Assembly (NCBI GenBank): GCA_022601445.1
Contig: JAJACP010000002.1
Span: 161,152-225,151, forward strand
Origin: Chlamydiales bacterium
Lineage (GTDB): Bacteria > Chlamydiota > Chlamydiia > Chlamydiales > JAAKFR01
Direction of reading: 5' to 3'
DNA: 64,000 bases
Each line of letters begins with the position of its first letter. Position 1 is the first letter of the stretch. Positions 54,301-62,150 of the stretch are shown in pieces. The position numbers and the translations under genes are program-made. A model generated the notes under the pieces. The model made no database searches. It was given only the letters and a program-made list of their open reading frames with translations, and was not told where the DNA came from.

Positions 54301-54885
54301 TGCGCGTCCATTTCCACTATGACACGAGGTGCATCCATACTCCTCCATCGAATGGTATTGAAAAGGGCGGATTTCTGATCCGATCAAAGGGTGCATCTGC
54401 AAGACTTTGGTCATGTCAACCTCACGCCCGCCAATCACGCGTTTTTGCAATGATTTAAGCGACTCTGCTTCGGCGACACTCGCAGTCTCTTGAATGGTTT
54501 GATCGACCTGAGCCCAAATATAGTCTGGATTGCTCTCTAAAAGAGGCTTTCCTTCGGCATCATAAGTAGGCTGCGCGTTGACATTGAGAGCGACACGGAC
54601 GGGAGAAAAATGGGGAAGATCAAGTGCCACATGGCACGAAATACATCTGTCAATGATCTCTGGACCCTGTTTTTCATCGGGAATTAGGATTTGTTTGATA
54701 CCTGTAGTAAAAGGAGCTGGTTTTTCTCCTGTATAGCTAGCGCGGAATTTTTCGAGATCTTCGTAGGCATATTGATAGGTTTTATAATCGGGAAAAAGCT
54801 CTTTATAGATGAACACACCCACGCCGAAGACCACTAGAAAAGCAAAAAAGAGGAGCATGAATTGGTAGAAATTTTGATACCGCAC
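51331..54885 (-). CDS. Seven-haem c-type cytochrome, large respiratory fusion
   Basis: This 1184-residue protein starts with GTG (TAGTG overlap with the cytochrome b stop) and has one N-terminal membrane helix (about 8-27) as an anchor. It carries seven CxxCH haem motifs at residues 81, 185, 261, 431, 547, 742 and 910. Long coiled coils lie at about 275-395 (between haems 3 and 4) and at about 985-1175. MPNF, MPPWGE and MIPWGD segments after haems 4, 6 and 7 could hold the distal Met ligands of class I cytochrome c domains. It is probably a mosaic of a multihaem module and several cytochrome c modules, and may link cytochrome b to the oxidase in a supercomplex. It encodes no known single family I can name. 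Confidence 0.88.
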   Translation of the reverse strand: MRYQNFYQFMLLFFAFLVVFGVGVFIYKELFPDYKTYQYAYEDLEKFRASYTGEKPAPFTTGIKQILIPDEKQGPEIIDRCISCHVALDLPHFSPVRVALNVNAQPTYDAEGKPLLESNPDYIWAQVDQTIQETASVAEAESLKSLQKRVIGGREVDMTKVLQMHPLIGSEIRPFQYHSMEEYGCTSCHSGNGRALVAKRAHGPVYDEEYEPAYTTVKPQFTERDEENDPPFARMYNDKPGHDLAFQTTPILAGDLIVAKCVNCHQSASKEVQGSLDKLSYFSDQKKQQIKRIQEGIENDQKALDSLLTLQKSIQEKGKEETIAWLKEELGNYHNSSDEIDAYEGQLTYLKEHENVLIAIDDDIGRIRDSSEQKQAAFVQEQEVLKRFKNSSEPLKIASQDTALVTKMGTEVDRLIVNYNRGKELFISQACYACHRIAGFSRASVGPELTHAGLSYPWYLKESIVWPQADLPSSTMPNFRLDHQELSDLMTFLLAQTGETKAISEVDYHISLKEWEAGEQMPWEKPVSPTALHDVRQGMHVFVTEGCAACHKLEGFESNVGFANQENTIEEREWFYQLIPEQTPGSKLAQIVTSQGEEIDARIVDGVRKGGIIEEIEASYPGLVEGFYTNFKYAARALDPADRERLHRLLMMYIQVYGMGRDIAPHLNWSGVYRDDAWLLGHFQNPSAYTARSIMPVMPFDDTKFYMLNTMLHELGRKNRDALQEVWRVQGFNPPLAYELLCSSCHGVNRQGNGLISEWIYPIPKNLRNPVFLRNLTKERAIDSILHGVKGTPMPPWGESVSLEDPVPVLTRSETTQLVDWLYQGLPEQRRSETKEDFEKWSYSPTAVVQEMEKQRDLLAPIPPKVDVEAYFEVRPNPVPGPDKELYYIREKYYTDQNLKEAEKYFVVNCAPCHGKEGGGTGLRSTSMVEAKPRMLTNLPWLRTRDDLRLLRSIKYGVPGTSMIPWGDQTTAAQEMQLVMYIRELTRAQMLGDELEDVLYDEFDEKIQVVEADRAVEYAQLDKDQNQLKEAKQRLYEDLDLTPGMAELKRAVEKGEALDALYVELIEKIREEREIFDALGRQVIAAKLSEPLVHDFFHVIRSDKASFERVISALDQEIAAYQVRIDREEGDIRSPERGKVIQNLMDEQATYINLRTKLIVQLADVQKLQTTQQSIYARLPSYRS

Positions 54886-56213
54886 TAGTGCCTCGCAAAA
54901 TTTTCAGTCCACGGCCAAATCCATCCCCAGTTAGGCCCACGGAAAAAGACACCAATGATCACTAAAATCCCCTGAAAAGACATGAAGGCCGTGTAGAGAA
55001 AAATAGCAAAATAGCGGCTTCTATGAAACCAGACGCCCTCACCATATGGGTTAGAATCAAAATAAGGGATGAGCGCAAGACCAATCACAATGAGGGTTGG
55101 GATGGCCACCCCACCCCAGAAGGCATTGTAGGCCACCATTTCTTGCAGCCCTAAGAAATACCAAGGCGCTTTTGCCGGGTTGGTTGGTTTAGAAGGATCT
55201 GCAATCTCTTCCAAAGGGGCATCGATAAAAAGAGAGAGAAGAACAACCAGCGCGGCGGTCCCCAAGAAAACAGCGAGTTCCGCACGGAACAAATTCGGCC
55301 AGGAGAAGATGTAATTCTCAGGACCTCGATCCACAGAGGGACACGAGCCACGCACAAGCTCCATCAGACCATACGTTCTGCGCACACCAGGAGCAAACGA
55401 CTCCTTGGTATCAGAGCGTTGCACCACGCGGTAAGGGTCGGGACGCCATGTATCGGGACGGCGGGCGAGCCCCCCATCTTTGCGAATTCTCCAAAAGTGC
55501 ACACCCAATAAAATTCCGGTTAGAAGGGGAAGCACCATCACGTGCAGCACATAAAAACGAATCAAAGCATCTTGCCCCACCGTAGTCGAACCTAAAAGCA
55601 TGATTTTATTAATGTTATATTGCATACCTGGAATACTCGGCACATAACCGGCAATCTCAGAACCAACTGTAATGGCCCAAAAGGCCAGTTGATCCCAGGG
55701 GAGCAGATAACCGGTAAACGATAAAAATAGGGTGGTAACCATCAATAAAATCCCGATCACCCAATTGAACTTCCTCTCCCCCTTGTAGGCGCCCATATAA
55801 AAGACACGGCTCATATGCAAAAAGACAAACAGCACCATCAGCTGAGCAGACCACCTGTGGATATTACGCCACATCATTGCAAAAGGTGTGGTGTCCAGCC
55901 AGTCAACCAAAATCGTGTAGGCGCGATCAACAGCAGGCACGTAGAAAAACATCAACACAACCCCGGTAAACACCAGCAAAAAGAAAAGCGAGGCTGTAAT
56001 GGTTCCTAAACCTAGCGTGTGAAAAGGATCGACCACAGTTTTGTGGCACTTGACCGGATGGATATGAAGAAAAAAGTTCTTAAATACGATTTCGGAACGG
56101 TCGACATCGTTATTGGGATAGTTGTGACGAAAAATCGAGCGGACAAAGCGGGCTGGAAAACTCTCCAGCATCTCTAAAAAACTCTGTTTTTTCTTACCCT
56201 TAAATACAGCCAT
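54885..56213 (-). CDS. petB: Cytochrome b of a bc1-type complex
   Basis: This 442-residue protein has about eight membrane segments. The two b haems are bound by His pairs about 14 apart: HRWSAQLMVLFVFLH and HVMVLPLLTGILLGVH. The C-terminal part contains PWYFLGLQEMVAYN, the equivalent of the PEWY motif of the quinol-oxidation site (here A-P-W-Y), so the cytochrome b and subunit IV parts are fused in one polypeptide. Typical bacterial cytochrome b is about 400-430 residues. It lies directly after the Rieske gene (3-base gap). It oxidises menaquinol with the Rieske protein. Confidence 0.9.
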   Translation of the reverse strand: MAVFKGKKKQSFLEMLESFPARFVRSIFRHNYPNNDVDRSEIVFKNFFLHIHPVKCHKTVVDPFHTLGLGTITASLFFLLVFTGVVLMFFYVPAVDRAYTILVDWLDTTPFAMMWRNIHRWSAQLMVLFVFLHMSRVFYMGAYKGERKFNWVIGILLMVTTLFLSFTGYLLPWDQLAFWAITVGSEIAGYVPSIPGMQYNINKIMLLGSTTVGQDALIRFYVLHVMVLPLLTGILLGVHFWRIRKDGGLARRPDTWRPDPYRVVQRSDTKESFAPGVRRTYGLMELVRGSCPSVDRGPENYIFSWPNLFRAELAVFLGTAALVVLLSLFIDAPLEEIADPSKPTNPAKAPWYFLGLQEMVAYNAFWGGVAIPTLIVIGLALIPYFDSNPYGEGVWFHRSRYFAIFLYTAFMSFQGILVIIGVFFRGPNWGWIWPWTENFARH

Positions 56214-56216
56214 GTC

Positions 56217-56714
56217 TCAGAACCATGCCTCCGATGGAATGTGTACGCGCCTGCTTTTATCGACCAAAAGTTCACCCGATGCTCCTTTAAAAATGCGGTA
56301 ATAGACGAGAGGAAGAGGAGCAGGGCCTCCTGTATTGGCCCCATTAAGATCATACGTAGAGCCGTGACAAGGACACTTAAATCCTGTTTCAACTGCATTA
56401 ACCGTGCATCCCAGATGTGTGCAGATCGCCGTCATGCAGCGCACCCGACTGCGCGCCACTTCCACAAACACTTTCTGCTTGGGCAGAAAAACGCGCCCTT
56501 CTGAGGCCAGAACATCATCAGGACGGCCCAATGAAAAGACACTAGGTGGGATTTTCAATGCGTTTGGATAGAGGTACCCCAACATCGCAGCTCCCAAAAC
56601 CCCTCCAACACCCGCAACAGCTCCCCATCCGACAAGAGCGAGAAAACGGCGACGAGAGATCTTAGGTTCTTTCCCATTTTTTATAACCCGCAGGCTATTT
56701 CGATACTTTGGCAT
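56217..56714 (-). CDS. petA: Rieske iron-sulfur protein with twin-arginine signal
   Basis: This 165-residue protein has an N-terminal twin-arginine motif (SRRRFLAL) followed by a hydrophobic segment (about 30-50) that acts as anchor. The 2Fe-2S site is CTHLGC and CPCHGSTYD, with the Cys and His ligands of both boxes. The Rieske domain is at the C-terminus. Export through the Tat system is the known route for bacterial Rieske proteins, and tatA/tatC are in this same window. It sits between the ccoS-like gene (3-base gap) and cytochrome b. Confidence 0.93.
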   Translation of the reverse strand: MPKYRNSLRVIKNGKEPKISRRRFLALVGWGAVAGVGGVLGAAMLGYLYPNALKIPPSVFSLGRPDDVLASEGRVFLPKQKVFVEVARSRVRCMTAICTHLGCTVNAVETGFKCPCHGSTYDLNGANTGGPAPLPLVYYRIFKGASGELLVDKSRRVHIPSEAWF

Positions 56715-56717
56715 GCT

Positions 56718-56855
56718 TCACTCATCATCTCTAAACATTTGATATTTCGGATCTTCAGGATCCTCAAATTGTCCTTTTTTCATGTGGTAAATAAACACGC
56801 CCACACCAGCGAGCCCCCCTACAAGCGCGATCAGCAGAAAACAGAAAATTTCCAT
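56718..56855 (-). CDS. ccoS: CcoS-like cbb3 assembly protein
   Basis: This 45-residue protein starts at ATG 56855, overlapping the upstream stop by one base (TGATG). It has one membrane helix (about 3-24) and the CcoS-type tail FEDPEDPKYQMFRDDE, close to the DPxxxMxxDDE-like end of CcoS proteins. CcoS is needed for insertion of cofactors into CcoN. A longer reading in this frame runs through the upstream gene and is not used. Its place in the bc1 part of the operon, away from ccoNO, is unusual but same-strand. Confidence 0.7.
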   Translation of the reverse strand: MEIFCFLLIALVGGLAGVGVFIYHMKKGQFEDPEDPKYQMFRDDE

Positions 56856-58684
56856 CAGCCGATCCAACGGTAGGAGTAGTTCATCACATCCATTGTCACC
56901 GCTTGCGTCGGACATTTCTCTGCACAAAGGCCGCAACGAATACAAAGATCCTCATCTTTTAACATTGCTGTTCCTATAAAGTCTAAATCTTCCGCTGCCA
57001 TAGCGGCAGAATCCACTCCAAAATGATTGTCAACCGCTTTACGTAGATTCCCTTCTCCCAAATCAAGATTGAGCAATGAAAGGGGTACCTGCTTCAAACA
57101 ATTGGTCGGACAAACGTCCACACATCCGTTACATTTAATGCACAGCGCGCCGTCAAAAACGGGAGAGATGTGGCACTGCAAACACCTGTTAGCCTGCTGG
57201 TGCACTTCTCCAGGTGTGTAGTTGTTTTCCACCATATTGAAGTTGTTTTTCCGCACATGAGCAGGTTGACTGGTAGGCAAAGCCCATTCAGTACGCAAGT
57301 AAGCTTTGTCGCGCATAGGAGGGATTGTCATAAACATCCCGACAAACTCCTGATAGGGCTTTGTGCCCCGCAGATCCTTGTCCATCGCACGCGCGGCATT
57401 CTGGCCGTGGCGGATCGCTGTGATAAAAAGAGCCGCCCCAAAAGCAGCATCTCCTCCTGCATAAACCCTCTCGACAGAGGTGCGTCCGGTATCCCGCTCT
57501 GTTTTAATCGTACCCCGATCAAAAACAAGCGCCTCTTTTTGGTCCCATCCATCAAACACACTCATATCCATCGTCTGCCCAATTGCAAGCGCGATCGTAT
57601 CGCAGGGAATGATAAATTCCGTATCAGGGATAAAGTCAGGATCAAACCTCCCGTCGGCATCAAAAAGGGAGGCGATCCGCTGCACTTTTAGCCCCACAAT
57701 ATTCCCTTTTGCGTTCCGCTCAACTCCGATGGGTCCCACTCGATTGACAATCTGTACACCCTCTTCTCTTCCATCTTCGATCTCAAACTCATCAGCCGTC
57801 TGTTCATCGCGCGCCTCTAAACAGACCATCGTGACTGTCTCAGCTCCATTGCGCACCGACGTTCTGGCCACATCAAAGGCGACATTTCCTCCTCCCACCA
57901 CCACCACATGCTTGCCGATCTTCCATTTGTCCTCCGCACACAAAACGCGGAGGTATTCCACACCCCGTATGATATCGGGAGCCTCAAATCCAGGAAGGGG
58001 TAGGTCGCGCGATTTCCAAAGGCCATTCCCAATAAAGACTGCATCGTAGCGCTCTTGCAACTCAGTGAGCGTAATGTCCCGCCCCACTTTGGTGTTGTAG
58101 AAAACCTTAGCACCTAAAAATTCAATCGCCGCACACTCATTGATTGCCACAGTATTTTTCAGACGGTAGTTCGGCACGCCATAGACCAACATACCCCCCG
58201 GAAGAGGCATCTGCTCGTAGACATCGACCTGATAGCCTAGTCTCAATAAATCATGAGCGCAGGTAAGCGAGGCCACACCAGCTCCAACGCACGCCACCCG
58301 CAAACCATTTGATTCTGGCTGTGTTGTTCCACGTGCATAACTATATTCAAGTGATTGAATGTGTGCCTTTTTATCCAACCCAAACCACTCATCGAGATAC
58401 CGTTTCTGAGCTCGAATTGTCAGTGTTTTATCCACTCGATCACGGCGGCACGAGATTTCACACGGAGCGCCGCAGATAATTCCGCAGATGGAGGCAAACG
58501 GATTGGGCCCACGTGCAATTTTATATCCTTCCAGCAGATTTCCTGCGTGAATCGCTAGCATATACCCTCGTCCATCGGTATTGACCGGGCACCCATCACG
58601 ACAGTCAATTTGACGGATAAAGTAATCCAGATCAGGAATCACAACATCGTAGAGTTCCCGATAGACCTTTTTGGCATCGCTCAT
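56855..58684 (-). CDS. GltD-like FAD/Fe-S oxidoreductase with C-terminal ferredoxin domain
   Basis: This 609-residue protein has an N-terminal Cys-rich segment (CRDGCPVNT, then CGIICGAPCEISCRR, as in GltD-type proteins), an FAD-binding Rossmann segment (VACVGAGVASLTCAHDLLRL and MPLPGGMLVYGVPNYRL), an NAD(P)-binding Rossmann segment (VVVVGGGNVAFDVARTSVR) and a C-terminal domain with CLQC...CIKCNGCVDVCP and CIRCGLCAEKCP ferredoxin-type clusters. It probably moves electrons between NAD(P)H and an Fe-S or quinone acceptor. It is the first gene of the bc1-cbb3 operon, overlapping ccoS by one base. The electron partner is not known. Confidence 0.85.
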   Translation of the reverse strand: MSDAKKVYRELYDVVIPDLDYFIRQIDCRDGCPVNTDGRGYMLAIHAGNLLEGYKIARGPNPFASICGIICGAPCEISCRRDRVDKTLTIRAQKRYLDEWFGLDKKAHIQSLEYSYARGTTQPESNGLRVACVGAGVASLTCAHDLLRLGYQVDVYEQMPLPGGMLVYGVPNYRLKNTVAINECAAIEFLGAKVFYNTKVGRDITLTELQERYDAVFIGNGLWKSRDLPLPGFEAPDIIRGVEYLRVLCAEDKWKIGKHVVVVGGGNVAFDVARTSVRNGAETVTMVCLEARDEQTADEFEIEDGREEGVQIVNRVGPIGVERNAKGNIVGLKVQRIASLFDADGRFDPDFIPDTEFIIPCDTIALAIGQTMDMSVFDGWDQKEALVFDRGTIKTERDTGRTSVERVYAGGDAAFGAALFITAIRHGQNAARAMDKDLRGTKPYQEFVGMFMTIPPMRDKAYLRTEWALPTSQPAHVRKNNFNMVENNYTPGEVHQQANRCLQCHISPVFDGALCIKCNGCVDVCPTNCLKQVPLSLLNLDLGEGNLRKAVDNHFGVDSAAMAAEDLDFIGTAMLKDEDLCIRCGLCAEKCPTQAVTMDVMNYSYRWIG

Positions 58685-58711
58685 GCTTACCTATCTTTAT
58701 TGTAAGGAAAG

Positions 58712-58740
58712 ACAATATCAAAATTTATTTTGCAGGGCAA
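58712..58740 (-). promoter_or_regulatory. Promoter candidate for the respiratory operon
   Basis: On the minus strand TTGCCC (58740-58735) and TATTGT (58717-58712) are 17 bases apart, with TG before the -10 (TGATATTGT). It lies 28 bases upstream of the first gene of the operon, within the divergent gap shared with the DUF4396 gene. Confidence 0.4.
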
Positions 58741-58742
58741 AG

Positions 58743-59561
58743 ATGATCGACGGAATTCTTATTTTTTGGTTTGTGCTCACAGTACTCTCTTTGATTTACA
58801 TCACCTATGATCTGATCTGGGTGACGCCTGAGGCCACGGTAATGAAAGCCGGTTGGTGGCTTGTCACCCTTTACGCAGGACCAATTGGCCTCTTTTTTTA
58901 TCTCATCTCGTGTAAAGAGCCGATGCCCGGCACCCACGAAAAATTCATTCAGCCCCTTTGGAAACAATCGCTTGGATCGATGGTACACTGCCTTGCAGGA
59001 GACGTGACAGGGATTATTCTTGCAGCCATCGTCATCGCCTTTTTTACCATTTCAATGAGTGTAGAAATTGCCATTGAGTATGTCGCAGGTTTTGGATTTG
59101 GTCTTTTTATTTTCCAGTCTCTTTTTATGAGAAAAATGATGGGAGGCTCTTACTTTAAAGCGCTTGCCACCTCTTTTTATCCCGAATTTGTCTCCATGAA
59201 CATGATCATGGCTGGAATGATTCCCACGATGGTGATTTGGAATTTAATGGAACCCTCCGCTCTTTCTCCCCTTTCGATCCACTTTTGGGGTAAGATGAGC
59301 CTGGCAACGATTATTGCAGGCCTCACGGCGTTTTCAATGAATCGGTGGCTTGTGCGTGTCGGTTTGAAGCACGGAATGACCACCGTGCGCAAACAAGAGA
59401 GCGAACCAGCTTCTATGGAGCACGCTCAGATGGCGCACCAACATCACGCCACCCCCACCGTCACCTCCCAAGAGAAGTGGGCCAAGTGGGGCATCTCAGT
59501 GGTTTGTTTAGGTTTAGGCATCCTCATTTCCATCCTAGCCTGGGTTTTGAAAAGCTCTTAA
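58743..59561 (+). CDS. DUF4396 membrane protein
   Basis: This 272-residue membrane protein matches the DUF4396 family as I know it, through the segment SMVHCLAGDVTGIILAA and a total of about six hydrophobic segments. I choose the ATG at 58743; a longer frame starts within the divergent gene. A His-rich stretch (MEHAQMAHQHHATP, about residues 222-235) precedes the last membrane segment and may bind metal. Function of the family is not established to my knowledge. It is divergent from the respiratory operon with a 58-base gap, so the two may be coregulated. Confidence 0.75.
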   Translation: MIDGILIFWFVLTVLSLIYITYDLIWVTPEATVMKAGWWLVTLYAGPIGLFFYLISCKEPMPGTHEKFIQPLWKQSLGSMVHCLAGDVTGIILAAIVIAFFTISMSVEIAIEYVAGFGFGLFIFQSLFMRKMMGGSYFKALATSFYPEFVSMNMIMAGMIPTMVIWNLMEPSALSPLSIHFWGKMSLATIIAGLTAFSMNRWLVRVGLKHGMTTVRKQESEPASMEHAQMAHQHHATPTVTSQEKWAKWGISVVCLGLGILISILAWVLKSS

Positions 59562-59626
59562 GGAATTTTTTCTTGCTTTTTCCCCTCAGCAAAGTATATT
59601 TATAGGTAAATATCCGCGGGTACAGC

Positions 59627-60865
59627 ATGGAATTTGACGGTATTCCCAGATACGCCGAGAGTAAAATTCGTAAGCTCTTAAAACTGTTCCCTATTGTAGC
59701 TATTATCGGGGCTAGACAGGTAGGCAAAACCACTCTAGCCAAAAAGATAGGTCTAAATTGGAAATACTTTGATCTGGAAGATGAGAGTGATTTCGACTTA
59801 ATCAGCACAGACACTAAATTTTTTTTTAATCAATATCCCAGCGAGATCATTCTCGACGAAGCCCAAGAATATCCAGCTCTATTTCGCGTACTGAGGGGTG
59901 TGGTCGATCAAAATCCCAAAAAGAAGGGACGCTACCTTTTAACGGGATCGAGTAGTCCTGATTTGCTTAAAAACCTTTCTGAGAGTTTGGCTGGACGCGT
60001 TGCCATTGTGGAACTCGGAACATTAAAAGCAAGAGAGTATTACCAAAAGCCCCTAAGTCCTTTTTACCAACTATTTGAAGGAAAGCTGAGCCGAGACGCG
60101 TTACCGAAAAAGGCTCCGGATCTAACAACGGAGCAAATGCAAAGGATTTGGCTAAAAGGAGGGTATCCAGAGCCTCTCATCGAAGGTGAGTCTGTTTTTT
60201 ACAATCAGTGGATGGACAACTATCGTAAAACATACCTGAATCGAGATATCGCTAGACTCTTTCCCAAGCTAAATAAACTGGCCTACAGAAGATTCTTATC
60301 GATGCTTTGCCAACTATCTGGGACGATTATCAACAAAAGTGAGCTGGGCAGAGCCATAGAGGTGAGCGAATCGACAATCAAAGACTATCTAGATATTGCA
60401 GAAGGCACCTTTCTGTTTCGTGTGGTCCCAAGCTTTGAAAAAAACGTCGAAAAGACAATCACCAAGCTGCCCAAAGGTTATATCAGAGACACAGGCTTAC
60501 TTCATTATCTTCTCAAACTCGAAGAGCTCGAAGATCTATTGAGTCACCCTGTTGTAGGTAAGTCATTTGAAGGATTTGTGGTTGATGAAATTTCCAAAGG
60601 ATTGCACGCCACAATGATCACAAACTGGCAGTGTTTCTACTACCGCACCCTAAAAAAAGCGGAGATCGACTTTATTTTTCACGGTCCTTTTGGAATTTTA
60701 CCGATTGAAATCAAAAGAGGAGTCAAAATCGACCGTAGACAACTGAGAGCCTTGTCTACTTTTGTCGACGAACATCACCTTCCATTTGGTCTATTGATCA
60801 ATCAGTCAGAACAGCCACAATGGATTTCAGAGAAGATTTTCCAGCTGCCCGTTGGCTGGATTTAA
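59627..60865 (+). CDS. AAA-type ATPase with DUF4143 C-terminal domain (1)
   Basis: This 412-residue protein has Walker A GARQVGKTT (about residues 27-35), Walker B EIILDEAQEYP and sensor segment YLLTGSSSPDLL, then a DUF4143 domain (about 195-410). The end contains a PD-(D/E)XK-like E-x-D...E-x-K arrangement (KAEIDFIFHGPFGILPIEIKRG). It is a common but poorly understood family in bacteria and archaea, often found in accessory regions. The start has a promoter-like sequence upstream (TTGCTT/TATATT) of low confidence. It is paralogous to the minus-strand gene at 62151. Confidence 0.88.
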   Translation: MEFDGIPRYAESKIRKLLKLFPIVAIIGARQVGKTTLAKKIGLNWKYFDLEDESDFDLISTDTKFFFNQYPSEIILDEAQEYPALFRVLRGVVDQNPKKKGRYLLTGSSSPDLLKNLSESLAGRVAIVELGTLKAREYYQKPLSPFYQLFEGKLSRDALPKKAPDLTTEQMQRIWLKGGYPEPLIEGESVFYNQWMDNYRKTYLNRDIARLFPKLNKLAYRRFLSMLCQLSGTIINKSELGRAIEVSESTIKDYLDIAEGTFLFRVVPSFEKNVEKTITKLPKGYIRDTGLLHYLLKLEELEDLLSHPVVGKSFEGFVVDEISKGLHATMITNWQCFYYRTLKKAEIDFIFHGPFGILPIEIKRGVKIDRRQLRALSTFVDEHHLPFGLLINQSEQPQWISEKIFQLPVGWI

Positions 60866-60887
60866 TGCGCGCACACAAATTTCTTAA

Positions 60888-60914
60888 TTGAAAATTAATC
60901 TAGCATTTTATAAT
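60888..60914 (+). promoter_or_regulatory. Promoter candidate for the methyltransferase gene
   Basis: TTGAAA (60888-60893) and TATAAT (60909-60914) are 15 bases apart, somewhat short, in AT-rich DNA 24 bases before the ATG. Confidence 0.45.
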
Positions 60915-60937
60915 GAAGAAAAACTCAGGGACGATTT

Positions 60938-61687
60938 ATGGAAATCACTGAAATAGAAAATCTTACAAAACCCGTTGAAGGCTTCTTAAGTCAAAATAGC
61001 GAAAATCTATTCGAAGGAGAAGTGCTTTACCGCCTTGCTTTGAAATCTAAGGGAAAAATTGTGGAGATTGGATCGTGGAAAGGGAAGTCGACGATTTGGC
61101 TCGGCAAAGGCTCCGAGGCAGGCACCAAACAGAAAATCTATGCGATTGATCCGCATACAGGTTCTGAGGAGCACCGTAAAGATGGCAGGCCCGTTTGGAC
61201 CTTCGATGCCTTTAAAGAGAACATTTCTCATGCCGATGTGGCACAGTATGTGGTGCCTATTTTGAAAACGTCAGTTGAAGGCATCTATGATGTGCCTGGA
61301 CGTGTAGGCTTGATTTTCATTGATGGAGCGCATGACTTTACATCTGTTAAAGAAGACTTCGATGCGTGGCTACCCAAAGTGGAAGTAGGAGGCATTGTGG
61401 CTTTTCATGATTCCTTCGGTCCAGGTTGGCAAGGCGTGAAGGATCTTGTTCACAATGAAGTGTTTAAATCTCCTTTCTTCAAGAATGTGCATTATATCAA
61501 TAGTATCACGTATGCAACCAAGGTGGATCATACGACTTTGAAGGAGCGGCTGCAGAATCGACTGCATCTTTTAGTAAAAACGATTCATGAGAAAAGTTTG
61601 ACTTTTCCCCAGCCTTTCAGAAGCTTAGCAAAGCGTTTGATCTGGCGCCCGTTTCAACAAAAGTGGCTCAAGGAACTCAATCGCTAA
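60938..61687 (+). CDS. Class I SAM-dependent methyltransferase
   Basis: This 249-residue protein has the class I methyltransferase motif I (IVEIGSWKGKSTIWLG), the acidic residue of motif II (IYAIDPHTGSEEH) and a FIDGAHDFTSVKEDFDAW region typical of the Methyltransf_24 family. Members methylate small molecules or sugars; some occur in glycan clusters. It stands alone with its own promoter-like sequence, between two ATPase genes. The substrate is unknown. Confidence 0.85.
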   Translation: MEITEIENLTKPVEGFLSQNSENLFEGEVLYRLALKSKGKIVEIGSWKGKSTIWLGKGSEAGTKQKIYAIDPHTGSEEHRKDGRPVWTFDAFKENISHADVAQYVVPILKTSVEGIYDVPGRVGLIFIDGAHDFTSVKEDFDAWLPKVEVGGIVAFHDSFGPGWQGVKDLVHNEVFKSPFFKNVHYINSITYATKVDHTTLKERLQNRLHLLVKTIHEKSLTFPQPFRSLAKRLIWRPFQQKWLKELNR

Positions 61688-61723
61688 ACCCACTGACCAA
61701 GCACCTAGAATCGATAATCAGAA

Positions 61724-62068
61724 CTACAGCATATGACCATTGCTTGTTAGCAAGTTGCCCACATGTCTTACATCCGCTTCATTCCCGGCAAGCTCAATAA
61801 AGGGAACTGTAGCTAAAAACAATGCAGCTGCCACCATGGTGCCTAAACAAGTGGTACCAGAATATGTGGGAAAAGAGAGAATCAGCGCCGCACTAGCAGA
61901 CGCCACTAATATCGCTAAAGCGACTATAGCTATATCACTGATCATAATGTATTTATGTTTATCCCAAAAAGAGAGGGGAACATCTCTACTAGAGCCTGTG
62001 CGGTAGCGTGCGCTCTCTACTAAGGCTCTGTCTCCACCTTGTGCAGCTGTAATAAACATTAAAATCAT
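61724..62068 (-). CDS. Short Inc-like membrane protein (1)
   Basis: This 114-residue protein has two adjacent membrane segments (about 43-67 and 73-93) with a short loop, preceded by a polar N-terminus. It shares a block with the minus-strand gene at 63478 (LSFWD.HK...ISDI...LAILVAS, then FIELAGN..DV..V.NL), so the two are paralogues. The bilobed hydrophobicity is the pattern seen in chlamydial Inc proteins. I do not see a conventional signal peptide. Function is unknown; the Inc assignment is by topology. Confidence 0.65.
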   Translation of the reverse strand: MILMFITAAQGGDRALVESARYRTGSSRDVPLSFWDKHKYIMISDIAIVALAILVASASAALILSFPTYSGTTCLGTMVAAALFLATVPFIELAGNEADVRHVGNLLTSNGHML

Positions 62069-62150
62069 TTTTTTAAAATTTCGTCAAACTAATTATAACA
62101 AAAAAAATATTAAGATAATGTTAATTTAAAAATAAACTAACTAGTGTGAA

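Noticed and set aside
56856..56945. 30-residue N-terminal extension of the CcoS-like protein
   Set aside because: It overlaps the end of the upstream Fe-S protein gene in another frame and adds no membrane or family sequence.
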